From the NCBI GenBank assembly GCA_016929415.1, contig JAFGIW010000139.1, positions 1-35,700 of the forward strand: a stretch of DNA of 35,700 bases. Reading direction: 5' to 3'. The notes under the pieces are model-generated. The model searched no databases. It worked only from the letters and a program-made list of their open reading frames with translations, and was not told the DNA's origin. The position numbers and the translations under genes were made by a program. Within the stretch, counting starts at the first letter, position 1, and each line of letters starts with the position of its first letter. Below are positions 24,316 to 32,458 of the stretch, piece after piece. Origin of the DNA: Chitinispirillaceae bacterium (lineage in GTDB: Bacteria; Fibrobacterota; Chitinivibrionia; Chitinivibrionales; Chitinispirillaceae).

Positions 24316-25629
24316 TTACCGTGTTGGATCCACAACCCGGCCCATGAAAAGAATCGTTCCGCTTTCGCGGTCGCGGATGACAAAAAGAAATGGCCTGTCG
24401 ACAATAAACCGTTCGGGAGTCGGCAGCGCCGAAACGGTGTCCGCCATAACCACAGCGGTGGCTGCCGCGGCCTCGGTGCCCGTTTCGTTTACCTTGATGA
24501 ATGCCTTGTGGTAGATCTCGTCGATCCACATGGGGCGTTCGAGTCGCATACCGGTGAAGTCCGCGTCCTCGGTAAACGACACGGTCATGCCGAGATTCAT
24601 GAAATGTCGTTTGAGCGGGGTGGAAAACGTGAAGGAAAAACTCGGCATTTTGACGATCAGATCGGTCATGGAAAGATTCCGAATGATCCGGTCGAGCTTC
24701 TCAACATTCAATTGCCGCTGGATCGTATCAAGGGCGCCGCTCGGGGGCAGCAGGACCACCATGGAGAACCTTTCCCCCGCATAGGGCAATTCGGCCGCGA
24801 GGCAGGAGTCGGACTTTGCGAATGGAAGCGAGACCGTCTCTTCACCGTCATTGAAGCGCATCATCGACGCGGCAACCTCTCCGCCGCCGTACAGATGGAA
24901 CGGCTCTTCACGGCTCAGCGCCGCATCGAACGGCGTCTCCCAGTCGCCGAAGAAATAGATGGCATTGGTAAGCACGAGGGCCGTTACCGGCTCGATACTC
25001 CCTTTGGGAAGGAGATCGTTGATTTTATCGCCGGTATGTTCGGAAACCCAGTCGTTGATTCGCACACGGCATTCGTCGGGGTGATTACGGAAATCCAGAA
25101 GATTCATCCCGGAACCGTAATTGAGGGCAAGCAGGTCGAGATATTCACCGACGAAAGTTATATTGTTTCTTCCCCATGCCTGATTGGCAATTTCCAATTC
25201 GACGGAGGTATCGGCGTCAAGGTCCGCGGTGAGCGCATTGAAATTTTTATGCAGCAGGGAGTTCTCGAGCGTGAAACGGAGCGCCTCCCGCATCTCGCGC
25301 TCGGTTTCATTGCGGCTTCCCCCGTAGGTCATGGCCAGCGCGCAGGAGATGCTGTAGGGGGAGAAGAAGAGGTTGCCTCCCCTGCTCGAAAGTTGCGTAT
25401 AAAGGTCCAGCGCGAAACGGGTGTTTCCCGTGACAAGGGAATCCCGGTCGTCCGCATCGACTGCGGGGAACAGTTCGCGGGCGAGCTCGGACTTCGCTGC
25501 GGAAATGGCGTCCGCGGCGGTGCCGGGATCGTTTCCGCTGTTTGGATTACGATCGCAGCCGGTTATCGCGAACGCAGCAATTGTTAAGACCTTAACGGCT
25601 GAATGTAAAAACACTCTATTGCGATTCAT
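24316..25629 (-). CDS. Serpin-family protease inhibitor, lipoprotein
   Basis: The 437-residue protein has a lipobox (AFAITGC) and a short Asn/Gly/Asp linker. A complete serpin fold follows: NLFFSPYSISCALAMTYGG, LTNAIYFFGDWETPF, LPYAGERFSMVVLLP and the reactive-centre region KVNETGTEAAAATAVV, then FIVDRPFLFVI. The hinge GTEAAAAT (about 384-391) has small residues at P15-P9, as in inhibitory serpins. By spacing the scissile bond is near ADTVSALP; a Thr or Leu P1 would suggest elastase- or subtilisin-like targets, which is inference. ATG at 25629 is preceded by AGGAGAGG. It is probably anchored at the cell surface and guards against proteases. It is last in an apparent operon headed by a TIGR02147 regulator. 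Confidence 0.95.
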   Translation of the reverse strand: MNRNRVFLHSAVKVLTIAAFAITGCDRNPNSGNDPGTAADAISAAKSELARELFPAVDADDRDSLVTGNTRFALDLYTQLSSRGGNLFFSPYSISCALAMTYGGSRNETEREMREALRFTLENSLLHKNFNALTADLDADTSVELEIANQAWGRNNITFVGEYLDLLALNYGSGMNLLDFRNHPDECRVRINDWVSEHTGDKINDLLPKGSIEPVTALVLTNAIYFFGDWETPFDAALSREEPFHLYGGGEVAASMMRFNDGEETVSLPFAKSDSCLAAELPYAGERFSMVVLLPPSGALDTIQRQLNVEKLDRIIRNLSMTDLIVKMPSFSFTFSTPLKRHFMNLGMTVSFTEDADFTGMRLERPMWIDEIYHKAFIKVNETGTEAAAATAVVMADTVSALPTPERFIVDRPFLFVIRDRESGTILFMGRVVDPTR

Positions 25630-25634
25630 GATAA

Positions 25635-25784
25635 TCACCTCTCCTCTCGACGGACTATAATTCCCGTCGATACACCTGTTCTGGTAAACGCCTTGCTTAT
25701 ATAATTTTCCTTTTTCTCATTTTGATTGATATCGATGCAGTTCATATACGTCAGCGCCAGCAATAAAAAGATCGATAACAACAT
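25635..25784 (-). CDS. Possible mini-lipoprotein
   Basis: A 49-residue frame from the ATG at 25784 (weak GAG five bases before) begins MLLSIFLLLALTYMNC, a short signal with a lipobox-like Cys at 16, followed by a polar tail. Its stop lies six bases before the serpin start and it begins 30 bases after the preceding lipoprotein gene, filling the gap in the operon. Lysis- or entericidin-like mini-lipoproteins have this layout, but no family is recognised. Confidence 0.4.
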   Translation of the reverse strand: MLLSIFLLLALTYMNCIDINQNEKKENYISKAFTRTGVSTGIIVRREER

Positions 25785-25813
25785 ACTTTCTCTTTTCTTT
25801 TCACCTCGGGCAA

Positions 25814-26467
25814 TCACTCCGCGAGGCGCAAATCGATATCCGTAACGTGAAGTGAATCCGCAGTCACCGAAACCGTCGTCGGCAATGCGCCCGTCGTATC
25901 AGTGTGTGTCGTATCAGTGTGCTCTGTGGACCATACCGAAAGGTGATAGGAGCCTACCGGTACCGAAGAGAGGCGGTAGCGTCCCGATTCGTCCGTTGCA
26001 GAGGAAAACGGCGTGCCTTCGCTATATACCGAACATTCCACCCGCGGTGTCTCATCCCACAGCACCGTGCCGCTTATCGAACCGGTCGGCCGGAGCGTAT
26101 CCGTTTCTTCGAAAAAAATCGAGTCGCCGACCGGAACCTCCTGAAATAAAGCCGCATTGCCGCTGTTCTCGTCGATAGTCAATACCGAATAGAAGCCGTG
26201 AGGAAGCGACGGGAATCTGTGCCGACCGACAAGGATCGAAGCCGTGTCGGAATAGCCGGGAGGGGTGTCGATCGGTACGTAATCACCCGCAAAGAGCATG
26301 ACGTTCAGTCCCTCTCTGCCGGTAACGACGATGGAATCCGCATAAGCGGCGACGGTGACGCCGTTGGTCGTCTGGGAGCCGCTTCCGGCATGCCGATCGT
26401 CGATGCCGCAATGCAAGGCAATGAATGAAACCGCGGCTGTTGTTGCAAGGTAAATTAGAGCTCTCAT
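25814..26467 (-). CDS. Lipoprotein with carboxypeptidase-regulatory-like beta domain
   Basis: The 217-residue protein has a signal peptide with Cys near 20 (FIALHCG). A beta-rich first half follows, then a domain (about 130-185) with SGTVLWDETPRVECSVYS, ATDESGRYRLSSVPVGSYHLSV. This is the classic pattern of carboxypeptidase-D regulatory-like (transthyretin-type) domains, and a Thr/His-rich tail ends the protein. Such domains are common in surface proteins of Fibrobacterota and Bacteroidota. Its start overlaps the stop of the TIGR02147 gene by four bases (ATGA), so the two are coupled. A structural or binding role on the cell surface is likely; the ligand is unknown. Confidence 0.8.
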   Translation of the reverse strand: MRALIYLATTAAVSFIALHCGIDDRHAGSGSQTTNGVTVAAYADSIVVTGREGLNVMLFAGDYVPIDTPPGYSDTASILVGRHRFPSLPHGFYSVLTIDENSGNAALFQEVPVGDSIFFEETDTLRPTGSISGTVLWDETPRVECSVYSEGTPFSSATDESGRYRLSSVPVGSYHLSVWSTEHTDTTHTDTTGALPTTVSVTADSLHVTDIDLRLAE

Positions 26468-27294
26468 TTTTCCTTCTCGATCTTCGTCAATGGAAACATC
26501 TGGACATTGAACTGGTAAACCGCATCGACGTCTCGGTCCTCCTCGGCCATGGTGAGCAGTTTTTTTTGTATCGCCGCAATCTCGGCCCGCGCTTTACGGA
26601 CACTTGCCGGTGAAAGCGTCAATGTCAGCGTGGAGATGTCGCGTACCGCATTGCTGTGACGTTGGAGCGACTCTTTCGCCAGCTCCATGGCGGCGATCTG
26701 AAAATTGGTTACGTTGAGCGACCGCTCGTGCCGCTCCCCGGTGGTGATGATTGTCGCGGTCTGGCGGCAGTACCCTGCGGCATCTCTTTTAATCATACCG
26801 AGTCGTTCGAGCGTAGAAATGGCGTCTCGTGCCTGATCACTGCTGATGGGTGGATCGAGTTGACGGGCCAGGGCGCGATAATCATCTTTAAAACGGTAAT
26901 AATTCAGCAATTCGCGGATGGCGCTGTACCACCATCGTGCGTAGAACTCATGTCGCTCGCGGCTTATGGTGAGAGCCTTGAGAGGTGCGGCCTGCAGCAT
27001 ACGGGAATAGTATTTGTTTCTATCCTCGATTGACGCCGCCTGGTTGAAGCGTACCAGTGATTCGAAATATATACCCTCCTTTTTATCGAATTTCAGCGCG
27101 CGGGAGAATTTTCCGATCAGCGCGTCGGTCAGGTTCCGCCGGCCCTTCATGATGTTCGCCAGCAGTCCGGATGAAGAAAATCCGGCCTTCTGCGCGAAAT
27201 ACCGGTGCGAGAAATAAGAATTTTTCGCATGCTCCTCCTTCTGGTAATCCTGAAGGAATTTCCGGTAGTCGGTATAGTCGAACAGGTTCGGCAT
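26464..27294 (-). CDS. TIGR02147-family regulator
   Basis: The 276-residue protein from the ATG at 27294 (GAGGAG upstream) begins MPNLFDYTDYRKFLQDYQ, the N-terminal signature of the TIGR02147 family. YFAQKAGFSSSGLLANIMKG follows as a likely HTH, then KKEGIYFESLVRFNQA and a C-terminal region with EIAAIQKKLLTMAEE. The family is best known from Fibrobacter, where many copies exist. A DNA-binding, transcription-regulating role is suggested by the HTH but not established to my knowledge. It is first of four minus-strand genes (lipoprotein, mini-lipoprotein, serpin), which it may control. An upstream in-frame extension to 27465 lacks coding character. Confidence 0.9.
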   Translation of the reverse strand: MPNLFDYTDYRKFLQDYQKEEHAKNSYFSHRYFAQKAGFSSSGLLANIMKGRRNLTDALIGKFSRALKFDKKEGIYFESLVRFNQAASIEDRNKYYSRMLQAAPLKALTISRERHEFYARWWYSAIRELLNYYRFKDDYRALARQLDPPISSDQARDAISTLERLGMIKRDAAGYCRQTATIITTGERHERSLNVTNFQIAAMELAKESLQRHSNAVRDISTLTLTLSPASVRKARAEIAAIQKKLLTMAEEDRDVDAVYQFNVQMFPLTKIEKEK

Positions 27295-27648
27295 AGGTGA
27301 TGCTCCTCTTAACAATAAGATAACTGAAATGGCGGGAATATTCAAGCTGAAGAGATAAAAAGCGCTTTCAATCCGTAAGCAGCGGTAGACGCTCCAACGG
27401 GAAAAAACAGCGCAATTTTCGTTAAAACTGTTTGATTTCAATATCATAGTGATTGGCTGTATCATTGGCAGGGATCAATATATGTAAGCGAAGGGGTGCA
27501 TGTTTACTCCCGATTCTGCAGCGGCTTCACCCCCTCATTGCCTTGTCCATGAAACGTTCAGTATATTACAAAGATTCGGCAGGCGGAATCGTATCGTCCG
27601 CAGATGAAATAATCCGTATCATTTTCTAAGCCGGGGAGCAATTTTTCA
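27295..27648. promoter_or_regulatory. Divergent promoter region
   Basis: This 354-bp region separates the minus-strand TIGR02147 operon from the plus-strand uronate operon. A possible plus-strand sigma70-type promoter is TTGCCT (27538-27543), 18 bp, TATATT (27562-27567), giving a leader of about 75 nt. No gene is seen. Confidence 0.4.
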
Positions 27649-28644
27649 TTGATTATTGAAGAAAGAGCCTATGCGCGCGCAGGTCTGCTGGGGAACCCGT
27701 CCGACGGGTATTACGGCAAAACGATCTCGATCATCGTAAAAAATTTCGGCGCGCACATCACCCTCTATCAGAGTCCCGAACTGCGGATCGAATCTCAGGA
27801 GCAGGACCGCAACGAATTTCCGAACATTCATTCGCTCATCGAGAGGATCAAGGTTCACGGGTATTACGGCGGCGACCGTCTTATTAAAGCCGCGATCAAG
27901 ACCTTTACGGAATATTGCCGGAGTAACGATATCCGAATCGAAAACAGGAACTTTACCGTACGCTACCACTCCACCATCCCCCGGCAGGTGGGGCTCGCGG
28001 GATCGAGCGCCATAATTACCGCCACGATGCGCGCTTTGATGAAATTTTATAAGGTGACCATACCCTTGGAGATGTTGCCTACCGTCGTACTGCAGGCCGA
28101 AACCCGGGAACTCGGGATAACCGCCGGCCTGCAGGACAGGGTGGTCCAGGCGTATGAGGGATGCGTGTACATGGATTTCGACAAGAAGCTGCTTGCCGAA
28201 AAGAACCACGGCCGCTATGAGCGGCTTTCGACGCCGATACTTGACAACTTATACATTGCCTATAAAGTCGAGCTGGGCAAGGTTTCCGGGACGGTCCTCA
28301 ACGACATCCGTTCCCGGTACGACCGCGGCGAGCGTGAAGTCATCGACACCCTGCAGGAGATCGCCTCGCTGGCGGAAAAAGGTAAAGCGCCGCTTTTGGC
28401 CGGGGACATATCCGCGCTGAACGAATTGATCAACAGGAACTTCGACCTGCGGCGGAAAATCATGAAGATATCGGAAAGCAACCTCGCCATGATCGACACC
28501 GCCCGCTCATGCGGCGCCTCCTCATCATTTACCGGTTCGGGCGGCTCGATCATCGGCTTCTATAACGGCAATGAAACATTGACGAAATTAATAATCGAAA
28601 TGAAGCGACTCAACGCCAGGGTCATCAAACCTTTTATCTTTTAG
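27649..28644 (+). CDS. Glucuronokinase (plant-type GHMP kinase)
   Basis: The 331-residue GHMP kinase has GLLGNPSDGYYGKTIS (12-27), the ATP-binding loop PRQVGLAGSSAI (111-122) and SFTGSGGSIIGF (293-304). From memory these, plus GYYGG, LQDRVVQAY and NFDLRRK, match plant glucuronokinase closely rather than galactokinase or mevalonate kinase. Glucuronokinase makes glucuronate-1-phosphate from glucuronate and ATP in the cytoplasm. The start is a TTG at 27649 with GGGGAG about ten bases before; no ATG gives full domain 1. The next gene, a nucleotidyltransferase, begins 13 bp downstream, then a TRAP transporter and uronate isomerase. Glucuronate is the likely substrate; galacturonate kinase activity is an alternative. 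Confidence 0.85.
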   Translation: MIIEERAYARAGLLGNPSDGYYGKTISIIVKNFGAHITLYQSPELRIESQEQDRNEFPNIHSLIERIKVHGYYGGDRLIKAAIKTFTEYCRSNDIRIENRNFTVRYHSTIPRQVGLAGSSAIITATMRALMKFYKVTIPLEMLPTVVLQAETRELGITAGLQDRVVQAYEGCVYMDFDKKLLAEKNHGRYERLSTPILDNLYIAYKVELGKVSGTVLNDIRSRYDRGEREVIDTLQEIASLAEKGKAPLLAGDISALNELINRNFDLRRKIMKISESNLAMIDTARSCGASSSFTGSGGSIIGFYNGNETLTKLIIEMKRLNARVIKPFIF

Positions 28645-28657
28645 AAACGGACCAGCC

Positions 28658-29533
28658 ATGATAAAAAAGGCCGTCATCCCTGCGGCGGGTTTAGGAACGC
28701 GGTTTCTGCCCGTTACCAAAGCGCAGCCCAAGGAGATGCTCCCGATCATCGATACGCCGACCATTCAATATGTCGTTCAGGAGGCGGTTGATTCGGGCAT
28801 CGAAGATATTCTGATCATATCGGGGAAAGGGAAGCGGGCCATCGAAGACCACTTCGACCGCAACTGGGAACTTGAAGCGCTGCTTAACGAGAAAGAGAAT
28901 AAAAAGCTCTACAATGAGATGCGGCATATCGGGGACATGGCCGATATTCATTTTATCCGCCAGAAAGAGACGAACGGCCTTGGAGACGCGATCCGGTACG
29001 CACGGCACCATGTGGGGAATGAACCGTTCGCCGTGCTGCTCGGTGATACCGTCATCGATACGGTCATTCCGGCAACCCAGCAGCTGATTGATATTTATGA
29101 GCAGTACCGGCAGTCCATAGTCGCGGTCGAGGAGGTGCCGCCCGAAAAAGTGTCGCGCTACGGGATTATTAGCGGTAAACAGGTCTCCGACCGCCTGTGG
29201 CAAATCGACCGGATGGTCGAAAAACCGGAGGTCGGCAAGAGTCCGACGAACCTCGCGTTCGCGGGAAGGTATATTCTCACTCCCGGAATTTTCGATGCGA
29301 TTGACAAAACAACCCGCGGAAAAAACAACGAGATCCAGCTCACGGATGCGATGACGCTTCTCATGCGGCACGAATCGCTGTTTGCGTACGTTGCGCAGGG
29401 AAAACGTTTTGACGTGGGCAATAAGATGGATTACCTCAAAACCATCGTCCATTACGCTATTAAACGGAAGGAATTCGCCGGGGAGTTCAAGGCGTTTCTG
29501 AAGGATATTGTCGGCGGTATCGATGAAAAATAA
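28658..29533 (+). CDS. galU: UTP--sugar-1-phosphate uridylyltransferase (GalU-like)
   Basis: The 291-residue nucleotidyltransferase is of GalU type, with AVIPAAGLGTRFLPVTKAQPKEM (split: the GLGTRFLP loop and KEMLPI), VVQEAVDSGIEDILI, FIRQKETNGLGDAI, FAVLLGDT, MVEKP and DVGNKMDYLKT. GalU makes UDP-glucose from glucose-1-phosphate and UTP. Directly behind a glucuronokinase it may instead use glucuronate-1-phosphate, yielding UDP-glucuronate; that change of substrate is inference. Length is typical. Starts 13 bp after the kinase stop. Confidence 0.93.
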   Translation: MIKKAVIPAAGLGTRFLPVTKAQPKEMLPIIDTPTIQYVVQEAVDSGIEDILIISGKGKRAIEDHFDRNWELEALLNEKENKKLYNEMRHIGDMADIHFIRQKETNGLGDAIRYARHHVGNEPFAVLLGDTVIDTVIPATQQLIDIYEQYRQSIVAVEEVPPEKVSRYGIISGKQVSDRLWQIDRMVEKPEVGKSPTNLAFAGRYILTPGIFDAIDKTTRGKNNEIQLTDAMTLLMRHESLFAYVAQGKRFDVGNKMDYLKTIVHYAIKRKEFAGEFKAFLKDIVGGIDEK

Positions 29534-29558
29534 CCGGTCCGCGATGAAGGGGGAGGGA

Positions 29559-30542
29559 GTGGCGAAGCGAATAATGCTCATAGTGCCGTGTATGGTGCTG
29601 GCGTTGTCGGTTGGATGCGCGAAGAACTCCGCCGCGAAGCATCAGGTAATCCTGAAGCTCGCGCACAGCCTCGATGTCACTCATCCCGTCCATCTGGCAA
29701 TGGAGTACATGGCGGAGAAAGTCGCGGAAAAATCACAGGGGCGCATGAAGGTGGAAATCTTCCCGAGCGAACAGCTCGGCAACGAAAAAGAGTGCATTGA
29801 AGCGCTGCAGCTGGGGTTTCTTGCGATGACCAAGGTCTCCGTCGCGCCGATGGAAGGATTCGTACCGCGGATGAAAATCTTCGGCATTCCCTACCTGTTC
29901 AGGGACGGCGATCATTACTGGAAGGTGCTTAAAAGCCCGATCGGCAGGGATCTGCTTCTTGCCGGAGAGACCAAACGGCTGCGCGGCCTTTGTTATTACG
30001 ATGCCGGGGCACGCAGCTTTTACGCGAAGAAGGAGATAAAAACCCCGGCCGATCTCAAGGGCATGAAGATCCGCGTGATGAACAGCGCCATGTCGATGAA
30101 GATGATATCCGCCATGGGCGGTTCCCCCACGCCCATGCCGTGGGGCGAGCTTTACACTTCGCTCGAACAGGGGGTGGTTGACGCCGCGGAAAACAATACG
30201 CCCTCCTTCCGCACCTCGCGGCACTACGAGGTGTGTAAGTACTACACGCTTGACGAACACACCCGACTCCCCGACATTCTGGTGATAAGCACCCGCGTCT
30301 GGAACGGCCTGGCGTCCGAAAATCAAAGGATTCTGCAGGATGCCGTGGACGAATCGGTGGCGTACCAGCGTAAAATATGGGCTGAAGCCGAAGAAAGCGA
30401 TATGAAGATTGTCAAGGAAGCCGGGGTGCGGGTACGTTTCCCCGACAAACTGCCCTTTCAGGAGTCGGTAAAGAGCGTATGGGATGAGTTTTCGGGTACC
30501 GATATCGGGGATTTGATCGGGCGGATACGGGAGGTGAGGTAG
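29559..30542 (+). CDS. dctP: TRAP transporter solute-binding protein (DctP family)
   Basis: The GTG at 29559 (AAGGGGG five bases before) gives a 327-residue product whose first residues form a lipoprotein signal (LIVPCMVLALSVGC). ATGs at 29523 and 29544 are alternatives and would overlap or abut galU. The mature protein shows DctP features: LKLAHSLDVTHPVHLAMEYMAE, FPSEQLGNEKECIEALQLG, a RSFYAKKEIKTPADLKGMKIRV block with the carboxylate-binding Arg, and GGSPTPMPWGELYTSLEQG. It binds the solute, usually an organic acid such as a uronate, at the outer side of the membrane and hands it to the membrane subunits. Lipid anchoring is less usual than a soluble periplasmic form. Confidence 0.93.
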   Translation: MAKRIMLIVPCMVLALSVGCAKNSAAKHQVILKLAHSLDVTHPVHLAMEYMAEKVAEKSQGRMKVEIFPSEQLGNEKECIEALQLGFLAMTKVSVAPMEGFVPRMKIFGIPYLFRDGDHYWKVLKSPIGRDLLLAGETKRLRGLCYYDAGARSFYAKKEIKTPADLKGMKIRVMNSAMSMKMISAMGGSPTPMPWGELYTSLEQGVVDAAENNTPSFRTSRHYEVCKYYTLDEHTRLPDILVISTRVWNGLASENQRILQDAVDESVAYQRKIWAEAEESDMKIVKEAGVRVRFPDKLPFQESVKSVWDEFSGTDIGDLIGRIREVR

Positions 30543-30543
30543 C

Positions 30544-31077
30544 ATGCTGTTTGCCGTTAAAAAAACACTGGACCGGCTGCTTGAGTCGCTCGTGATCGCG
30601 GTCATGGCGATACTGGTAATCGACGTACTGTGGCAGGTTTTTACCCGTCTCGTGCTGAAAAGCCCGAGTGAATGGACGGAAGAGCTGGCGGTCTTCATGC
30701 TCATCTGGGCGGCGCTTCTGGGGTCGGCGGTCGCGCTGGAGCGGGGCGCGCATCTCGGCATCGACTATTTCGTCGGTAAATTGACGGCACGGACAAGGCT
30801 TTACACGGAGGCCTTCGTTTTTCTCATGGTCGCGGCTTTTGCCCTGTGCGTCATGATCTTCGGCGGCATCGACCTCGTATCGAGCACCCTGCAACTGAAT
30901 CAGGTATCTCCGGCACTCGGCGTTAAAGTCGGCTATGTGTATCTGGCGGTACCGATCAGCGGCTTTTTCATCATACTCTATTCGGTCATCGCACTCTCCG
31001 AAAGGGTGGCCGGGATACTGAAGAATAAATCCGCAGTGCAGCGCGACGCCGGTGCGGGCGGCAGCGGAATCGTCTGA
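30544..31077 (+). CDS. dctQ: TRAP transporter small membrane subunit (DctQ)
   Basis: The 177-residue protein has four membrane segments. SEWTEELAVFMLIWAALLGSA and the ERGAHLGIDYF motif are typical of DctQ. It begins one base after the binding-protein stop, and the large subunit follows with a gap of 25 bp. It forms the permease with DctM and drives uptake using the sodium gradient. Confidence 0.93.
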   Translation: MLFAVKKTLDRLLESLVIAVMAILVIDVLWQVFTRLVLKSPSEWTEELAVFMLIWAALLGSAVALERGAHLGIDYFVGKLTARTRLYTEAFVFLMVAAFALCVMIFGGIDLVSSTLQLNQVSPALGVKVGYVYLAVPISGFFIILYSVIALSERVAGILKNKSAVQRDAGAGGSGIV

Positions 31078-31102
31078 AAACGGACAGCGAAAGGATTGTA
31101 TC

Positions 31103-32404
31103 GTGGATATGCCCGTCATAGTCTTGGTGGCGAGTTTTACCGTATTGATCGTGTTCAATGTGCCGGTGGCCTTCTGCATGGGCATCTCGACGGTGCTGGC
31201 GATTCTGACCATGGGAGGCCTGCCCGCATTCGTGGCCGTCGCGCACGGCATGGCCACCGGGATCGACAGCTTCGCCCTGCTGGCGATACCGTTTTTTGTG
31301 CTTTCCGGTCTGCTGATGGCGCACGGCGGCATCGCCCGGCGGCTTATCGACTTCGCGAACGTACTGGTCGGGCAGTTCCGGGGGGGTCTGGCTTTTGTCA
31401 ATATTTTGACCTGCATGCTGTTCGGCGCGATCGCCGGTTCGTCGACCGCCGCGCTGTCGGGCGTGGGCGGTTTCATGATACCGGTGATGAACAAGTTCGG
31501 CTACAACCGGGAATTCAGCACCTCGGTGACGATCACCGCATCGACGACCGGCCTGCTCATTCCGCCAAGCAACGTAATGATCGTCTATTCGCTGGCGACC
31601 GGCGGAGCGGTTTCGATCGCCGCACTCTTCATGGCCGGGTATCTGCCAGGTATTCTGATGGGCGCGGGCCTCATGGCCGTAAGCGCCTGGACTTCGATCC
31701 GGAACAATTACGGCAAGGGAGAGTCTTTCGCTTTCAAGGGGGCGGTGATGAGCTTCCTGCGGGCGCTGCCGCCGCTCTTTCTGGTGATCATCATTATCGG
31801 CGGGATCCTCTCGGGATGGTTCACCCCCACCGAGGCTTCGGCGATCGCGGTACTCTACGCTTTAATACTGGCGCTGGTCGTTTATCGCGAAGTAAAGGTC
31901 AGCGACCTTCCGCGGATTCTCCTGCAGTGCGGCATCACCACGGCGGTCGTTTTCCTGCTGATCGGGACGAGCATGGCGATGTCGTGGGTGCTCGCTTCCG
32001 AGCGGGTCCCGCAGGATATCGGCGCCGCGCTGCTCGGCGCTTCGGGCAACAAGGTCGTTCTCCTGCTGCTGATCAGCGCAATCCTGCTTATTGTCGGATG
32101 CTTCATGGACATGACGCCCGCGATCCTGATCTTCACGCCGATTTTTCTACCTATTGTCGAGCAGCTCGGGGTGCATCCGCTCCATTTCGGCATCATCATG
32201 ATCATGAATCTCTGCATCGGGCTCTGCACTCCCCCGGTGGGCACCTGCCTTTTTCTGGGGTGCAGCGTCGGTGGAACGACGGTTACGAAAGTGATTCGTT
32301 ACATCGTGCCTTTTTTTATCGCGATGGTCGTGACGCTGCTGATCACGATATATGTACCCGGAATAAGCATGTGGCTGCCGGGGAAACTTGGATTGGTCAA
32401 GTAA
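31103..32404 (+). CDS. dctM: TRAP transporter large membrane subunit (DctM)
   Basis: The GTG at 31103 with AAAGGA eight bases upstream gives a 433-residue product that starts MDMPVIVLVASF. About twelve membrane segments are visible. Signature stretches are VPVAFCMGIS, PFFVLSGLLM, GAIAGSSTAALSGVGG, LLIPPSNVMIVYS, GWFTPTEASAIAV, GCFMDMTPAILIFTPIFLPI and LCIGLCTPPVGTCLF. This is the substrate-translocating subunit. Cargo is inferred from the neighbouring uronate isomerase and glucuronokinase to be a hexuronate. Confidence 0.95.
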   Translation: MDMPVIVLVASFTVLIVFNVPVAFCMGISTVLAILTMGGLPAFVAVAHGMATGIDSFALLAIPFFVLSGLLMAHGGIARRLIDFANVLVGQFRGGLAFVNILTCMLFGAIAGSSTAALSGVGGFMIPVMNKFGYNREFSTSVTITASTTGLLIPPSNVMIVYSLATGGAVSIAALFMAGYLPGILMGAGLMAVSAWTSIRNNYGKGESFAFKGAVMSFLRALPPLFLVIIIIGGILSGWFTPTEASAIAVLYALILALVVYREVKVSDLPRILLQCGITTAVVFLLIGTSMAMSWVLASERVPQDIGAALLGASGNKVVLLLLISAILLIVGCFMDMTPAILIFTPIFLPIVEQLGVHPLHFGIIMIMNLCIGLCTPPVGTCLFLGCSVGGTTVTKVIRYIVPFFIAMVVTLLITIYVPGISMWLPGKLGLVK

Positions 32405-32458
32405 CCGGAGGACGGCCGCCCGCCGGCTCCGCAGGTCGATTTTACCCGGAGGTTATCA

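Noticed and set aside
24232..25587. 451-codon plus-strand open frame
   Set aside because: It is antisense to the serpin gene and exists because of the GC-rich third codon positions.
30412..31494. 360-codon minus-strand open frame
   Set aside because: Antisense to the TRAP genes, with no recognisable motif or ribosome site.
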